Source of the DNA: Trichuris trichiura
Lineage: Eukaryota; Nematoda; Enoplea; Trichinellida; Trichuridae
Assembly (NCBI GenBank): GCA_037903355.1
Contig: JBAJFE010000042.1
Coordinates: forward strand, 3,794,001 to 3,858,000
Direction of reading: 5' to 3'
DNA: 64,000 nucleotides
The notes under the pieces are model-generated. The model did not search any database, was not told where the DNA came from, and was given only the letters and a program-made list of their open reading frames with translations. Positions 41,441-53,646 of this stretch are shown in pieces. Positions within the stretch are counted from its first letter, which is position 1, and each line of letters starts with the position of its first letter. The translations under genes and the position numbers were made by a program.

Positions 41441-42492
41441 AATTTAGAATTAAATATATCACGTCTGTTGGAAGAACGGCGCTAACACTTACTACAACGA
41501 TCACTGCATCACGAAAACGTTGCCACAGTGCAGGCTTCCTGTTCAGTTGCGTTTGTATCAGTGTTACTAATGGAAGCTGTGTAGTCAGTGATTTCAGCCT
41601 AGCCGAAGAGACAGAGGCTGACCCTCAGGCACAAGCACATGATCGAACGAATGTGCGTGTGATTTTCAACTATGAAATTCACGATTGAGTAAAGTAGTAG
41701 AAGTAAAAATGGCCAGTGCCTTAAAAACGTTTTCAGTATCACAAGAATGGAATGCGCTGGACACTAGCACGTGCTTGAATGGGAATAGCGAAACTGTAGG
41801 GTTTCAAGTATGGAACGATGATGAAATAGCTGAATCTGTTAAAAGTACAGGAGGAGCAAACGGAGAGAGAATGTGACTAAAAGGATAAATGAAAGAAGCA
41901 GTACGCTTACAGCGTGATAAATAATTTCAGCGCTTGGAAACTGCTCTACGATAATTGAAAAGACAAGAGGAATGCGATTCAAAAGGAATTTTGCATCCAA
42001 AATATATTTACGATTTAGCAGTTAGTATGCTCACAACAGCGTTACTGCAAATTTTTGACAGATTTTCTAAACAAATGCGATTTTCTGATGGTCTCTTGGG
42101 GATAAATTGTGGTGGGGCACACATTCTTGTTGGATACCTTTGAAAAATAGAGCTGACAATGAGGAAAATAGAAAAATAAAGAAAGGCTCAATGGACAAAA
42201 CAAATTAGTCTGGTAATCAGAATTTTCGATTATCTGAACTATTTCTTGCAGCAGTAGAGTTTCTGGTGCAACTACTTTTCAAATTTCTCTCTTTAATCGT
42301 TAAGTAACCTTTTACAATTAATGGTAGCCTTTTTGCAAGGCGACGATATCACGACTCTACTAGAAAATCGTTTGTCTGAATTTTCCATTGCCTGAATCAG
42401 TCATGAAGCGCATGAGTTTAAATTTTGCATAAGATAAATCCATGTCGAAACAGATTTCATTATAGTTTTTGATACGATAGGACCTGTTGATG
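41441..42492. other. Nothing firmly recognised
   Basis: An open frame at 41685-41876 (63 codons, SVSQEWNALDTST, NDDEIAESV) vaguely recalls the acidic tail region of Tigger-type transposases, but the match is too weak to annotate. Confidence 0.4.
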
Positions 42493-42500
42493 ATTTAGAC

Positions 42501-42923
42501 CAGTGCTGCTGATGGTGGGCCATGTGCCCCACCGGGGGCTCTTTTGATCTGTGGGGGGCATATGCCATAACTTGGTGATCGTGTCGAATTGCACAGGAAA
42601 ACATGGCCTGCTGGTCAGATATTGTGCCTCTCTGCCTAAGAGAAAGTCGCATGGCGTTGCGCCACGCAATTCTGATTAGCTGGAAGAGAAGATAGAGTTG
42701 AGGGGAGTAACCGGCTCGGAAGCGAGAAAGTAAGTTTTCGACACAATCCAAAAAACTTTTTCCCCATAGAATTTTGTACAGCACCTAAATTATGACGTCC
42801 CTGTTACCCTCCGTCCAGCCAATCAGCGCGCTTGAAATCGACTAATCAGAATTGGGGGAGGGGCTCAAACGCTTGGAAACGTTCACAGGGGGACCCTGGC
42901 GACTCTGACCTTGAGAAACACTG
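42501..42923. mobile_element. hAT-like MITE with 8-bp target duplication
   Basis: 423 bp starting CAGTGCTGCT and ending AGAAACACTG, flanked by ATTTAGAC (42493-42500) and ATCTAGAC (42924-42931). No transposase is recognisable. It has inserted just beside the hairpin repeat copy A4. Confidence 0.78.
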
Positions 42924-42931
42924 ATCTAGAC

Positions 42932-42974
42932 TTTTATTCCGGAGCTTTTGGATCCTCTCTTGACCCGTCATCAG
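42932..42974 (-). repeat. Covarying-hairpin repeat, copy A4
   Basis: On the minus strand CTGATGA (42974-42968) is followed by a GGGTC/GATCC stem with one G-U pair, and then AAAAGCTCC. The rest of the repeat unit is disrupted by the hAT-like insertion. Confidence 0.65.
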
Positions 42975-43861
42975 CGGTATAAATTGGTGGAAATAATGAG
43001 ATGTTCTTTTTATTCACAATGGCCGCCTATGGACGGGCAAAACGAAAACACGTCATTCTGGCGCTGAAAGGGCAGCAACACCTTGCTAATGCCGTTTTCC
43101 TGCGGGAACACTAGCGCAGAGGACTCACTGACAACTCTCCAGAGTACACCAGATAGTGAGCTCATAGCAGCGACCTGCATGAACGAAAGGGAAGGGAATC
43201 GTACGGCGATGGACAAGCGCAAGTTGGCGACTCGACTGAGTCACTTCCCGTGTATTTTCGCAGCGTAATGTGGATTAGCGCGTAGGTGATACAAATAAGC
43301 TAAAGACGGCGTTAACAGTACAAATGGAATAAGCCAGTAAGGGTTCCAACCAGGTACCGCTTAATCGGCTGCTAAGTGTACCTTAGCGCAACTTTCCGTA
43401 AAGTCACAAAAGCAGCTCGTTCAATGGGATAGCAAGTCGAAGTTCTGCCGTTGGAACCTGGGTTTCTCAGTGATGTAGTTACAGTATGACTGGCCTGTAC
43501 AGAATAGGAAAGGTTCCTTACATTATTTCAAAGTTGTTTGTGGGCGTTTTGTGAAAAGAATCGTCACAACTTAGAAAACAAAACTTTCTGCTCAGCCTGA
43601 CAACCGTCCAGTAGATGATCCAAAGTCTCGGCAAAATGTCGGCAAAGAACTTCTCCTGCATCGAAAGGTAAATCAGCTGAAGGTTCTCGAGAACACTGCA
43701 AAATTTTTTAAACAAACATTGTAGCACGAAGCTTCATGCTTGTCGCCCGCATTATAAGCCTGGCGTGCATACATGCTCGATTTTTGATCCTAATCTGGGC
43801 CTAATCTGATCCTAATCTCACACGCGATGTCGATAAATGAAGAAAAACTAGTCGTGAAATA
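42975..43861. other. Intergenic, nothing recognised
   Basis: No conserved coding or RNA feature seen. Confidence 0.45.
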
Positions 43862-44836
43862 CAGTTGAACCTCCTAAGTTGACCACCCCTATATGTCGAC
43901 CACCTCCATAAGTTGACCGAATTTAGGCCAGTTTTGTCCGCACGTTAATAAGCGCAAGGTCAACCTCTATACATCGACCACCCCCGTAATTGGGAAGTTG
44001 ACCGCTTTAGCAATGACGTGGTATATGGACGCAATGCTAGTTTGCTCTCCGTAAGTTGACCGCCTCGGTTTGCTCTGTATCAGTCGCTAGCAGCTGTTAA
44101 CCTTCAGTGCCTCAATGTGCTATTACTCAACGTAGCGAAGGTTTTCATTATCGTGCGTTGGAGATTCCTCATATAACAGGACCGATTCCGTCGCTTTGAC
44201 GATGCTTTTTTCATGCTTGCCGGCGCAGCTTGTGCGTTTCCTCAATTGCATAACCTGCCATCTAGGCGTTGGCAGCATTCGCCCATTGAGCGAAATATGA
44301 CGAATCGAGCCTAATTGTATTCGTTTGCGTCGAGCTCAGCTCTATTCATTCGCCTTGTTATAGCCTTGCGTCAGGTAACCTTAATGTGTCTTCGCGAGTA
44401 AAGATGGTTTGGCTGACGCAGTAGTAGCTACCAAGCTGGTTACAGTTTGCACCATGGCTGAACAGAAAGAATTGAGAGAGTTGGCACAGAAAAATGAGAT
44501 GAAAATGCCCAGAGATGTTGAGCGAGATAGCCAGCGTGGAGTTCTCCCTTACCGCTTATGCTTGTAGTAAGAACAAGCACCAGACTAGAATTGACACTTT
44601 TTTTGGCAAGCATTGTAGCCCCTAAAAAGCTTATGCATGATTTTAGAATGTTATTTTTATGCATCTAGCCATTTAATAGCCCTCCAACAGATGCTGTGCA
44701 ACAGAATAAAACGCATACAGTTGCTAACCTATTCAGCTGCGCCACTTATACCCACGGCTTCCATATGTCGGCCACCTCCCTATATTGACCAGTTTTCCTC
44801 AGTTTGTTGGGTGGTCAACTTACGGTGGTTCAACTG
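43862..44836 (+). mobile_element. Tigger/pogo-type element, internally deleted
   Basis: 975 bp with terminal inverted repeats CAGTTGAACCTCC...AAGTTGACCACC and GGTGGTCAACTTACGG...GTTCAACTG, flanked by TA on both sides (43860-43861 and 44837-44838). About 400 bp of leader closely matches the minus-strand copy at 60290-61143. The coding region starts MAEQKELRELA at 44454, as in that copy, and then jumps to a transposase tail (EFSLTAYACSKNKHQTRIDTFFGKH, in separate parts), ending at about 44625. The CENP-B-like DNA-binding and catalytic parts are deleted. Confidence 0.85.
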
Positions 44837-46943
44837 TATTACCCTTGTCCCATACGGCGGCATAAACGGTATTCTGATGACTGAATCTTCGAAACGCAGA
44901 GCTGTTTCTTCCAGTTTGCGCCTTTAATCTATATCCAATCTGTTAGGAATGCTTTTGAAAGACAGAAATCAAGCAAGGAATTACATCTCGTGCTAGTCTG
45001 GCTCTGTATCCCGATTAGTCCATATCAAACAGGTGTTCCTGCAATCTTGTTGCAAACTGCCTTTGATATTCTACTTCCTCAGGACTGTTAAAGAACATGA
45101 AATTTGAAGTGACAACTTTAAGAAGAAGAATAGTACGAAGTGACATCTCGTCGAGGGCAAAATGTCTTGAGGAAAGCTTGGTTACTTTTTCGTTTTCTCT
45201 GGCACTTTGATGGGGAAAGCACAGCTGACTTAACTGGAAATCATTAGAAGACAGCTGTACATACGTACCAGGGGTGACACAAACATAGCTTCCTCAACTT
45301 CCAAGAGAAGTAGGATGTTAGAAACTCACGTCGCTTGAAGAACCACTGAAGCACATTTGCCTTTTGAAGAAAGTTTGCTGCAATCATGAACACTGCAAAA
45401 CAGCTACAAGGAATTCGCTTGTATTGGTAACACGTTTTAGTAACTCAGGATGAGTAATTTAACCCATTCGGCTGTTTTGAGCTTTCAAGGTGATGAACAA
45501 CACCATTCAGAGATCAGCTGCTGAACCCGGCTGCAACGAAAATGTTTCATATGCGAAGTGTGGCTACCCAGCAGATCCGACAGAACCCGTCAGTTGTAAT
45601 TTGATTTTGAGCTCTGAGGCAAACCAAACCTGTACAATGTAAAGCTCTTCCTACTTTGTAACCCTGGTTTGGAAGAAGAGGATAGCATCCTCATTTCTGG
45701 GCGCCAGGCACAGGACAGGTGGTTAGAGTAACCAGGTGAAGGCACTCTACGCCAATGGTTTTAGGGGGCGCTGAATCTTTGATGCTTGACAATGGTCAAT
45801 TCAGGGTAAATCATGGCCAAAAGGCCTGTCGCTCCTGGTGGATGCACCACCGCGGGTCAAGTCAGCACTGGGTCTCACTGGCCAACCCTATCGAACATAC
45901 GATGAAACTTCTGCGACCGAACAATGCCTGTAACAATCGAGGGGAGCCGAAGCGACTCAGGTGTTGCTGGGACGATAACGGTTGAGAAACTCTACTGTGT
46001 GCTGATGACAAGGTCAGCATTCTGCATCTGCTTTTCAGCTCATATAAACGTACTTGTGGCGGAAAGAGAGGTTCTTGTTGTTAACGCTCGCCCTTCTACC
46101 AAACGAACGAGAAGCAACATGCAGTTGGATGTTTCCAGCGGTGAAAAACATGCAGTCGGAGCTGTCTCCGAACTCCGCCTCAATAGACTTTGAAATGGTG
46201 GGTGAGCCATCTTTCTTGCGTAGCAAACTTTTAGCCTAATTTTTCACAAGGACAGGGTGGCGAGGACGTTTGCCGATGTAGGTCTTCTGGGTCTTCTCAC
46301 TGGTACAACGGCAGCCCTGAATTTGCACTTACTGGCGGATGATCTTCCCCTCATGCTTCTGCCAACGATAAACCTGGAAGCGGTTGTTGAAACTCTGCAA
46401 CGGTTAGCAAGCCTTGCTGCAGCTGGAGACCCGGCAGGATAGTTTCAGAGCGTCTACGTCTGGTGCTGGAGCAATATCCAAAACTGCCAGCCTGCTTTAT
46501 TTTCTCTCACTGCGTGGCCAACCTACTGAAAAACCCTGATGAACGCTAATCAGACTAACGACTTCACTGAAGCGAACCATCGCGGGATGCGGTCAGAATT
46601 CAAGGTTGCCGTGTCAACACTGAAGATTTATGGATAGGTTCTGAGCAGTTCAGCCTAAGCAGTTCAGTCAAATGAAGGGAAGATCAGGATAAATGAATCA
46701 CTGCATACTGGGATTACATCTAAGTATACTGTTCGCAAAATAAAACGGAAACTTTCATCACTGCATTGTAACCAATACAATCTAACCTCAGTAAAGCAAG
46801 CAGATCACAAAGAATTGGTGATAAGGTCGGTATAAAGTACTCAAGGAAAACTGCACCCGCGAAAGTCATTTTGGTGGATCAAACAAAGCGAGTTGTCTCC
46901 TGCCAGCTCGACACAGGCAAATCGCGTACTTCGAAACGCAATA
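44837..46943. other. Intergenic, no gene recognised
   Basis: Several short open frames exist (45755-45985, 46035-46239, 46257-46442), some GC-richer than their surroundings, but none has a recognisable domain or splice context. Confidence 0.4.
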
Positions 46944-48228
46944 CGAGTGATGTTCGGAAAGTTCCTGGAAAGACGATGCAGTGTCTAACAGGACGCTAAC
47001 CGATGGGCCAAAACGTTTAATCTTATCTCCGTTATCTTCGGACTTGTACGGAAAGGCAGCCTTATCCGAAGTTGTGCCAGTGTGGTACAAGCTGCTCTTA
47101 AAGTAATTGTTTTTCTCGTGATATCGAAATACTTCGTTTGGAGTCAAAGCTAACGTTAAATTTCTATCCAAGCTTGGTTAGCAGCCGAGGAGGATTATTC
47201 AATCTTTGCAGCAGGTTTACGGAAATAGTGCACCATCTAAGTCGGTCGTCTGTGAGTGGATAAGGCGTTTCAAGGAGGGCAGAGAGCTGATCGAAGACGT
47301 CCGGACAGCGGCAAGACCGGCAACCGCAGCGAGCGAAGGAACCGTGGCCCTTGTGCAGAACCTAGTGGAAACGGACCGCAAAATTACGAACAAGAGGATT
47401 GCTAGAATGGCTGGCATCTCCGTCCATTCAGCATCTGAAATCCTGTATGAAACCCATGGTCAGAAGAAGCTTTCAGCTCGGTGGGTCCTGAAAGCGTTAC
47501 GCGAAGAACAGCTGGTTTGACGCGTTAACCTTTTCCGGGAGCTGAAGCAAATGAAATTGGGTTTTCTACTGTATCGTCACGGGAGATGAAACGTGGACCG
47601 ATATGACCCCGAGAGTAAGATCCAATCCAAGCAGTGGTTACTGAGAGGCTCTGCAGGTCCAATCAAGTTTAAAGCAGAGCGGTCGGTTGGAAAGGTTATG
47701 GCGACCATATTCTGGGACTTGGACGGAGAAATTCTGACTTCCTCGAAGGACAGCGAACAGTCACAGCAAGTTATTACAAAGCATTCTTGCGAAAATTAAC
47801 GCACTGGCAAGAAAACGAAAAAAGCAACGTCGCAGTTGCACCTTGGTGTTTTTTTTTCATCACGATAAGGCGCCAGCTCATTCGTCAAGGGCTATGAAGA
47901 CTTTCCTCCGTGAGTTTCGGTGGGAAGTCATTCCAAACTCGCCCTGAAGTCCGGATCCTCCCCGTCAGACTTTTTCCTCTTCCCAAAGTTAAAAGAACAT
48001 TTGAAAGGCACGCTGTTCGAGTCAGTGGATGACGCGAAACGCACCGTCTCGACTTGGTGCAGTGCAATACATAGCTCCCAGGATTCTACAAGGAAGGTCT
48101 GCGGAGGTGGTGACATCGTCTGCAGAAGTGCCTAGACCTAGACGGAAGATACGTTGAGAAATAAGTTTGATATCATTGCAAAATAAAATTTTTATTTAAT
48201 TTTTCCGGAACGTTTCGAGCAGCCCTCG
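46944..48228 (+). mobile_element. Mariner element, copy 2 (full length, defective)
   Basis: 1285 bp, the normal mariner length. Inverted ends CGAGTGATGTTCGGAAAG and the complement of CGTTTCGAGCAGCCCTCG are flanked by TA. The plus strand encodes transposase fragments. The N-terminal helix-turn-helix part lies at 47206-47520 ([12 protein letters not shown]). DETW, the first catalytic acid motif, lies near 47590 in another frame. A middle region lies at 47593-47799 (SKQWL, GPIKFKAERS, MATIFWD) and a C-terminal piece at 47920-48135 ([15 protein letters not shown]). Frameshifts and stops prevent a complete enzyme. Confidence 0.92.
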
Positions 48229-48401
48229 TAGTAGGGAAGTGCAGAGGTCTCTGCATTGCTCGCCTATTCGCTGATTAGACATTTGCAATCTATCTACGAA
48301 TACTACTTGATTTCAATTAAGGCAAGAGATTCTAAACAATGAAATGTTTTAACTTTTTAGCTTAATGTGCATTACAAATATCGATGAAATTAAATATTAT
48401 C

Positions 48402-48407
48402 TTTATT
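48402..48407 (-). promoter_or_regulatory. Poly(A) signal overlapping the kinase stop codon
   Basis: AATAAA on the minus strand includes the TAA stop at 48403-48405. If used, the 3' UTR would be only 10-30 nt. Confidence 0.6.
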
Positions 48408-50100
48408 GTGTATGAGATATAGTAGTCACTGATACTTGCTCCTCCTGGAGTTTCAGGCCTAAAACGGCGTTTTGTAGCATAACGCGTATTAAAATGAAGT
48501 TAGGACGCAGGTTAGGGACGATATGCATGCAAGAGAGCATTATTTTTTTCAGTTCAGCAGGAGTATCTTTTGGAGCTTCTAATCTGTTTCCTGTAAAACA
48601 AGTTGTTAAACTCTTAACGTTATTGACATTTTGCAACCTTCATTGAGAAAATTAAGAAGCAATAGGCAAAAGTTTTCTGCTTTTACATCTTCCAAAGCAC
48701 TGTATGGTACTCCTCCTCCAGTCATAATTTCCCATGCTAATACTCCGAAAGACCACACATCTGTTCGCTCGCTGAATTCCACTACAAGTAAATTTCGAAT
48801 TTTAATCCCTGAGTGGTAGAAATGAGCTTACAGTAACGGATGGCTTCTGGCGGAGTCCATTTAATTGGGATTGGTTTCTTGCACTCCATTGTATAAATTT
48901 TTCCTTTGCGAGACATTCCCAGGTCAGCTAATTTTAATGTTTGTGCTTTAAGTAGGCAATTGCGCGCCGCTAAATCGCTAAAACATGTGCGACATGTAGA
49001 GTCCTCAAAAGTTAACCATACCGATGAATTATGTTTTGTGAGCTCAAGTATTCCATTCCTTTGGCTGCTTGTAAGCACAATTCCGCTTTCCGTACCCAGG
49101 TCAGAGAAGTGGCATTGTCATGAAGATACTTTGGAAGATTTGCTAAGATTAATGGATCATTTATCTGTAGAAATAATACTGTTTGTATTACTGTCGCACA
49201 GCTCCATCACCATCTTCACAGGATTTGTATCCACCGCGATGCCGATGAAAGTTACTAGATTTTCATGCGACAGCTGTCTTAAGCGCCTGCATTCTCCGAA
49301 GAAAGCAACGCGCTCTTCCTTTGGAACTTTACCACCCTTTAAAAACTTTACAGCGACTTTTTCAGGCGCATCATCCTTAAACCGAACCAAGCGATATTCC
49401 CAGACTTCACCATAATTGCCCTGAAATATTGGGTGCGAAATAACCTGGAAGAGTAAAAATAATGATGTTCACCGCTCCCAGAAGCTTAACTGGCATCAGT
49501 TGCCTGTTATACAATACCCAGTCTGCTCTATATAAGGGAATCAGCAGTGTTACATCTGTATCGTTTAAGATGGGCTTCCCAGTGTTAACATAAAATTGAA
49601 CTAAGTCGTATACTGTTTTGAACTTGTGACTTCCGTCAAAACCGTATTGAACCTAGAAACCTGGATATTTATCTGATTGCTACTCCATTACCACTCACTC
49701 CTTCTTGATTTCTGTAAAATCTCACGACCACGTGATTGACCTTCTTGTCCCACAGGACAGATACACAGAAGCCGCTAGCACGGCGGTCCATTTTGTAGGC
49801 AGATTTTCGCACTGCAAACTCACCATTGTGAAGTAGCATCATTTCGATATCTTCTCTTGGCATATATCCATAGAAGAAAGGTTTTTCATAAATTGGATCC
49901 GCTTCCTAATGGTGGTCTTTACCGAACAGGTAAAGAGAATTGAAAACACAACTTACTATTGTTTTCTTCGAGGGAAATTTATCCGCTTTTCTTGGGTATT
50001 TGCATAATGGCGCACAGTGACTTGTCCCCCAAAAGCCAGTCGATTTCTTGTTGCTGTTACTGAAATTCTTCGACGATGAGTAGCTTGACCTGCGATCCAT
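48403..50100 (-). CDS. SH2 domain-containing tyrosine kinase (Fes/Fer-type, nematode-like)
   Basis: A cytosolic kinase that would phosphorylate tyrosines and bind phosphotyrosine through its SH2 domain. Eight exons on the minus strand: 49957-50100, 49699-49905, 49473-49652, 49192-49444, 49022-49142, 48832-48977, 48687-48781 and 48403-48612. Phases agree and give 451 residues. The SH2 domain spans about 58-150, with phosphotyrosine-binding Arg in FAVRKS (R81). The kinase domain starts near 175. Its glycine loop is FQGNYGEVW with Phe where the first Gly is usual; the ATP-binding lysine is K210 in VAVKFLK; the catalytic loop is HRDLAARN (301-308); the metal-binding motif is DLG (320-322) instead of DFG; SDVWSFGV-type sequence and GNRLEAP follow. 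Length and SH2-kinase layout without an F-BAR region are typical of the expanded nematode family. Introns are 44-74 nt. The 48-residue N terminus is basic and unrecognised. Confidence 0.92.
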
Positions 50101-50929
50101 GGGTTATGGTAACTGAACCCCAAGTTTCTTGTCTAGAAGGAACGAACATGTTCGTGGCCAATTCAGAGCAATTGTCAACGGTAAGCTTAACATTATATAA
50201 ATTTTTGTTTAAACGCATAATTTTAAAGCTGTTTATTAATACTTAATAGCTTCAAATAAAATTGAATGCCACATTTTCCCGCGCTCAGTTTCTCGTCTGC
50301 ACTTTAAATCTTTTCGTTTACTTCATGCAGTACTAAAAATGAGAAACAGTTTGCCTGATATTACCATTTGAACACTGATGTATCAGAGGCATCTCTAGCA
50401 TGGAAGTTTTTGACCTAATTTCTAAGTTTTGCCATAGCGAAAGGTTCATTCAGCACGCGAGTAGAAAAATCGTTCCACATCCCTGCATGTGTGACACTTG
50501 GCGTATAGGTAATCTAACTTATGGATAATATGGCGCTGTCTATTCTAATTCCGCCGCTTTCACTTTGTCCGCATTCATCATTTGTTTCAGTTATTACGGC
50601 ATGTGGTGAATAGAAATTTAGCTCTTCATAATGACTGCCTAGGCCTTCATAACTTTTAAAAATGGCCAAAACTGTCATTTTCATGCAAGACTATATTGCC
50701 ACCGTCTTTGGTTGCAAGCTTGATCACGTTTCGCCATTAGGGCTAATCCTAATGGTGAAGGACTAGAAAACAGCAATTGCCCGCTTAAATTAAAAGGAGA
50801 GCTACTCAAAATTCTAGCAGACGAAATTTTGCTAGCCAGAATCCTGACAGGGCTGAATCTCACGATTATGTGGTTTACTTGACCACCGCCTTTCGCTTGA
50901 CCTGGATTTTAAGCGAAAGTTAAGACGTT
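50101..50929. other. Upstream flank of kinase gene, nothing recognised
   Basis: AT-rich, no coding signal. It presumably includes the kinase promoter. Confidence 0.45.
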
Positions 50930-51508
50930 TTTAACCGAGCATCCCCTGAAATGAACGTGGAAGTCTAATCCAAGAAATGGTTAACGATGGGTAGAGAGAA
51001 TCAGTGGCGTTCAAAGTAGATATATCAGCGAGGAAGATCATGGCTTACATTTTTTAGGATTTGCACAGTGTAACTTCGATTGAATTTCTTAAAGCAGAGA
51101 AAACCGTCACCGGAAGGTATTACAAAGCATTTTTGCAAAAGCTAACGAGATAAGTAGCACGGAAACGGATAGGAAACGTGCATCGCGGGATCGCTTTCCG
51201 TCACGATAAAGCATCAGCTCTTCCATCAAGGAATGTGAGGCTGATTCTTCGTGAATTTTCCTGGAAATGTGTTCCATACCAACCTTGCTGTCTGCAACGT
51301 CCCCCATCAGACATTTTTTCCCCCGCAAAACTAAAACAATAATTGAAAGTGTAGAGCATCTGAAACGCTGCAGTATTAAACACAGGTAACTACTGTGACG
51401 TAGAAGACGGACAATGGGGATTGAAACACAGAAAAGCTAGGGCTAACTTGTGCGGTTGTCACGTGAAGCTGCTCCAGTGGCAGAAGGGAAGTAGTGTGCC
51501 ATTCCTCA

Positions 51509-51532
51509 GTGTGTGTGTGTGTGTGTGTGTGT
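51509..51532. repeat. (GT)12 microsatellite
   Basis: Twelve consecutive GT dinucleotides. Confidence 0.95.
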
Positions 51533-51794
51533 TTGTTGTTTTTAGGGTCGTCATATTGGCTGTCCTTTATCATCGAATTGTGGTAGAGTTCATTAGTCAG
51601 CAGGTATGAACGAAGAACGGCATAGTGGACGGAATGGCGGCATGGCCAAACCCTGATGGCCCGCTACAAAAGTAAGTAGTGTTGGTTCTATAGAAGGGGA
51701 ACACAGAGCTCCAGCACGGTGCAATAGACAATCCTTTAGATTCCGTATGGTAAAGCTGCTGATGCAAAAACACTGTTTTTAGAAGTGCTTAGAG

Positions 51795-52746
51795 CAGTGT
51801 TTCCCAACCTTTTTGGAGCCGGGGCCCCCTTTCGCGTCCTTCAACTTGCCGGGGCCCCCGTCATTCTCCCCAACGTAATTCTCCTGCTTTTGTTATCCTT
51901 AGGTGCGCCTACTGTAGTTACGCTGTTGTAAATTTGTACAAGTAGTTCAACACCTGAAACAGGCTGCAGAATGTAGAATTGACTTCGCTGCCTACCATGT
52001 ATGCCAAAAAAACAGTTAAGCCGGGTCGTCACTGAAAACCTTATTAACCTGAGAATCTTGTCAGCCGCAGGTAGGACCCCATCGTTTGCGCTGTGAAAAT
52101 TGAGTGCGCAATCAATGGCTAAAAAATCTGGTGATGCAAAGTCAACGCTGAATTTCTTTTCTACACTAGAGCGAAATGGCTAGTAAGGAAGCCGGCTGCC
52201 ATATACGGTGAAAGCTCCTTAACGATATTCGAAGCCGTTAACGCCTTTAATTCTTTATTTGGCACTGAAGGCGTTCTTTTCGTATTGCTGGACTTAAGCC
52301 GGCTAATTCGAGATCAGGGAGCCTTCAGAGTACAAGCGCCGCACTGGGTTTCTTCTTCCTCAATTTTTTGGGCTGTTGGCAATGGCAGCGCAATATGTAA
52401 GTCATGCTGCGATGCTGTTCTCAGGGCTGCGCAACACTGAATCTAAATTTAATATTTCCTCGGACGACAGTCGCTTGATCTTACCTCAATGCGACGACTG
52501 GGTATGGTGCAGTGCTACTAATTTATCCACGTCTGGCTTCATAGTCGTCAAGAGTAATCTCAGGTCGGCTCGCCTCACTATCCTGAGCGGCAGGATCGCT
52601 CTCGTCCTGAGGCACCGACTACCAGGGACCCCCTGAGGCCCCCCTAAGCTCCCAGGGACTCCCTAAATCCCCAATCCTTCCCAGGGAGCCCTTCAAGTTT
52701 TCCAGGGCCCCCAAGGGGTCCCTCGGACCCCCGTTGGGAATCACTG
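51795..52746. mobile_element. hAT-like element inserted in mariner copy 3
   Basis: 952 bp with terminal inverted repeats CAGTGTTTCCCAACC and GTTGGGAATCACTG, flanked by GCTTAGAG (51787-51794) and GCTTAGAA (52747-52754), an 8-bp target duplication with one change. GC-rich runs of GGGGCCCCC and CCCCC lie just inside both ends. No transposase domain is recognisable in its open frames, so it is probably non-autonomous. Confidence 0.85.
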
Positions 52747-52845
52747 GCTTAGAACTTGATAGAAGATACGTTGAGAATTACTTTTGATGCCACTGTACAC
52801 AAACTTTTTATTCTGTTTTTCCGTGAACTTTTCGAGCACCCCGGG

Positions 52846-53305
52846 TATAACGAGTTGCCTTCTGTAACAAAACATGAAGACGTAATGCACTCGTTAAAGA
52901 TACCTTCTTTAATGTGACCACATAAAATCCAAAGGAATAGGGCCGGGTTTTACAAGTGGGACTAGTAAATCATAAGAAGCTATCCTCTTTTAAACATCAT
53001 GATTCAGGTTGTCAAAAAATTCTAACACCACACTTTCCCCTAATGCACACGTTGCTTGATTTCCAATGCTTGGAAGAGGTTGGGAAAACTTTTGCCTAGC
53101 ATTCGAATCTGTCACTAGAGCCTAATGGCCAGGAGTCCTGTACGTTTCGGCGGGTATGGTTCGACGTGTAGTTCACACTGATGAAATCTGCTGTCTCACT
53201 TATGAGTGCTGTCAGTGGACAAACTCCATTTGGTTAAGGGTGGCGGGCATTACTTTTCGCTTCATAGGTATTCTTTCAGGAGATTTTAGTTGCCATGGTG
53301 AGCTC
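52846..53305. other. Intergenic, nothing recognised
   Basis: No coding or repeat feature identified. Confidence 0.45.
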
Positions 53306-53641
53306 TGTTGTGTATTTGAAGATGCTGATGCCTTATTTCCTGGCACGCACATTAGCCTCATCACTTCACACCTGCATGGATTCCTTAGGCACATGAATGC
53401 ACCCAGCGGTCATGACCGCTCCATTAATCCTCTCTGCATGCCTGAGTCGGTTTCTGTTAATCGTTTGAAAGAGCCGACCCACTCATCTCCCCTTGTAGAT
53501 ATTTATGGGGACTGTTCATCCCTTCTGGCAGTCTCTGTCTGGGTAGTCTCCAACGTCTCCACTCCGCGTGATATCTTATACCCAATAAACGGTTATTAGT
53601 ATGTCTCACAGTGGGTTGTCAGCAGTTGAGCTAAGACAACA
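53306..53641 (+). repeat. Solo LTR, copy 1
   Basis: 336 bp, TGTTGTG to CAACA, flanked by a perfect 5-bp target duplication AGCTC (53301-53305 and 53642-53646). Contains AATAAA at about 53584. It matches the minus-strand copy at 30456-30796. The parent element is not in this window. Confidence 0.92.
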
Positions 53642-53646
53642 AGCTC

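Larger units (their letters stand above)
50930..52845 (+). mobile_element. Mariner element, copy 3 (old, interrupted)
   Basis: Degenerate transposase sequence is readable across frames at about 50950-51340 (TGRYYKAFLQKL-like, CHHDK-to-SRN-like region, SD-FSPAKLKQ). The 3' terminal sequence at 52748-52845 (GATAGAAGATACGTTGAGAA...TTTTCGAGCACCCCGG, then TA) matches the other mariner copies. The two parts are separated by a microsatellite-bearing stretch and by the hAT-like element at 51795-52746. The N-terminal end is missing. Confidence 0.8.

Noticed and set aside
41685..41876. 63-codon frame vaguely like a Tigger transposase tail
   Set aside because: Similarity is limited to acidic composition and a few residues. 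No terminal repeats were found.
45755..46442. Cluster of open frames in somewhat GC-richer sequence
   Set aside because: No domain, no splice sites and no homology that I recognise. Overlapping frames on both strands suggest chance.
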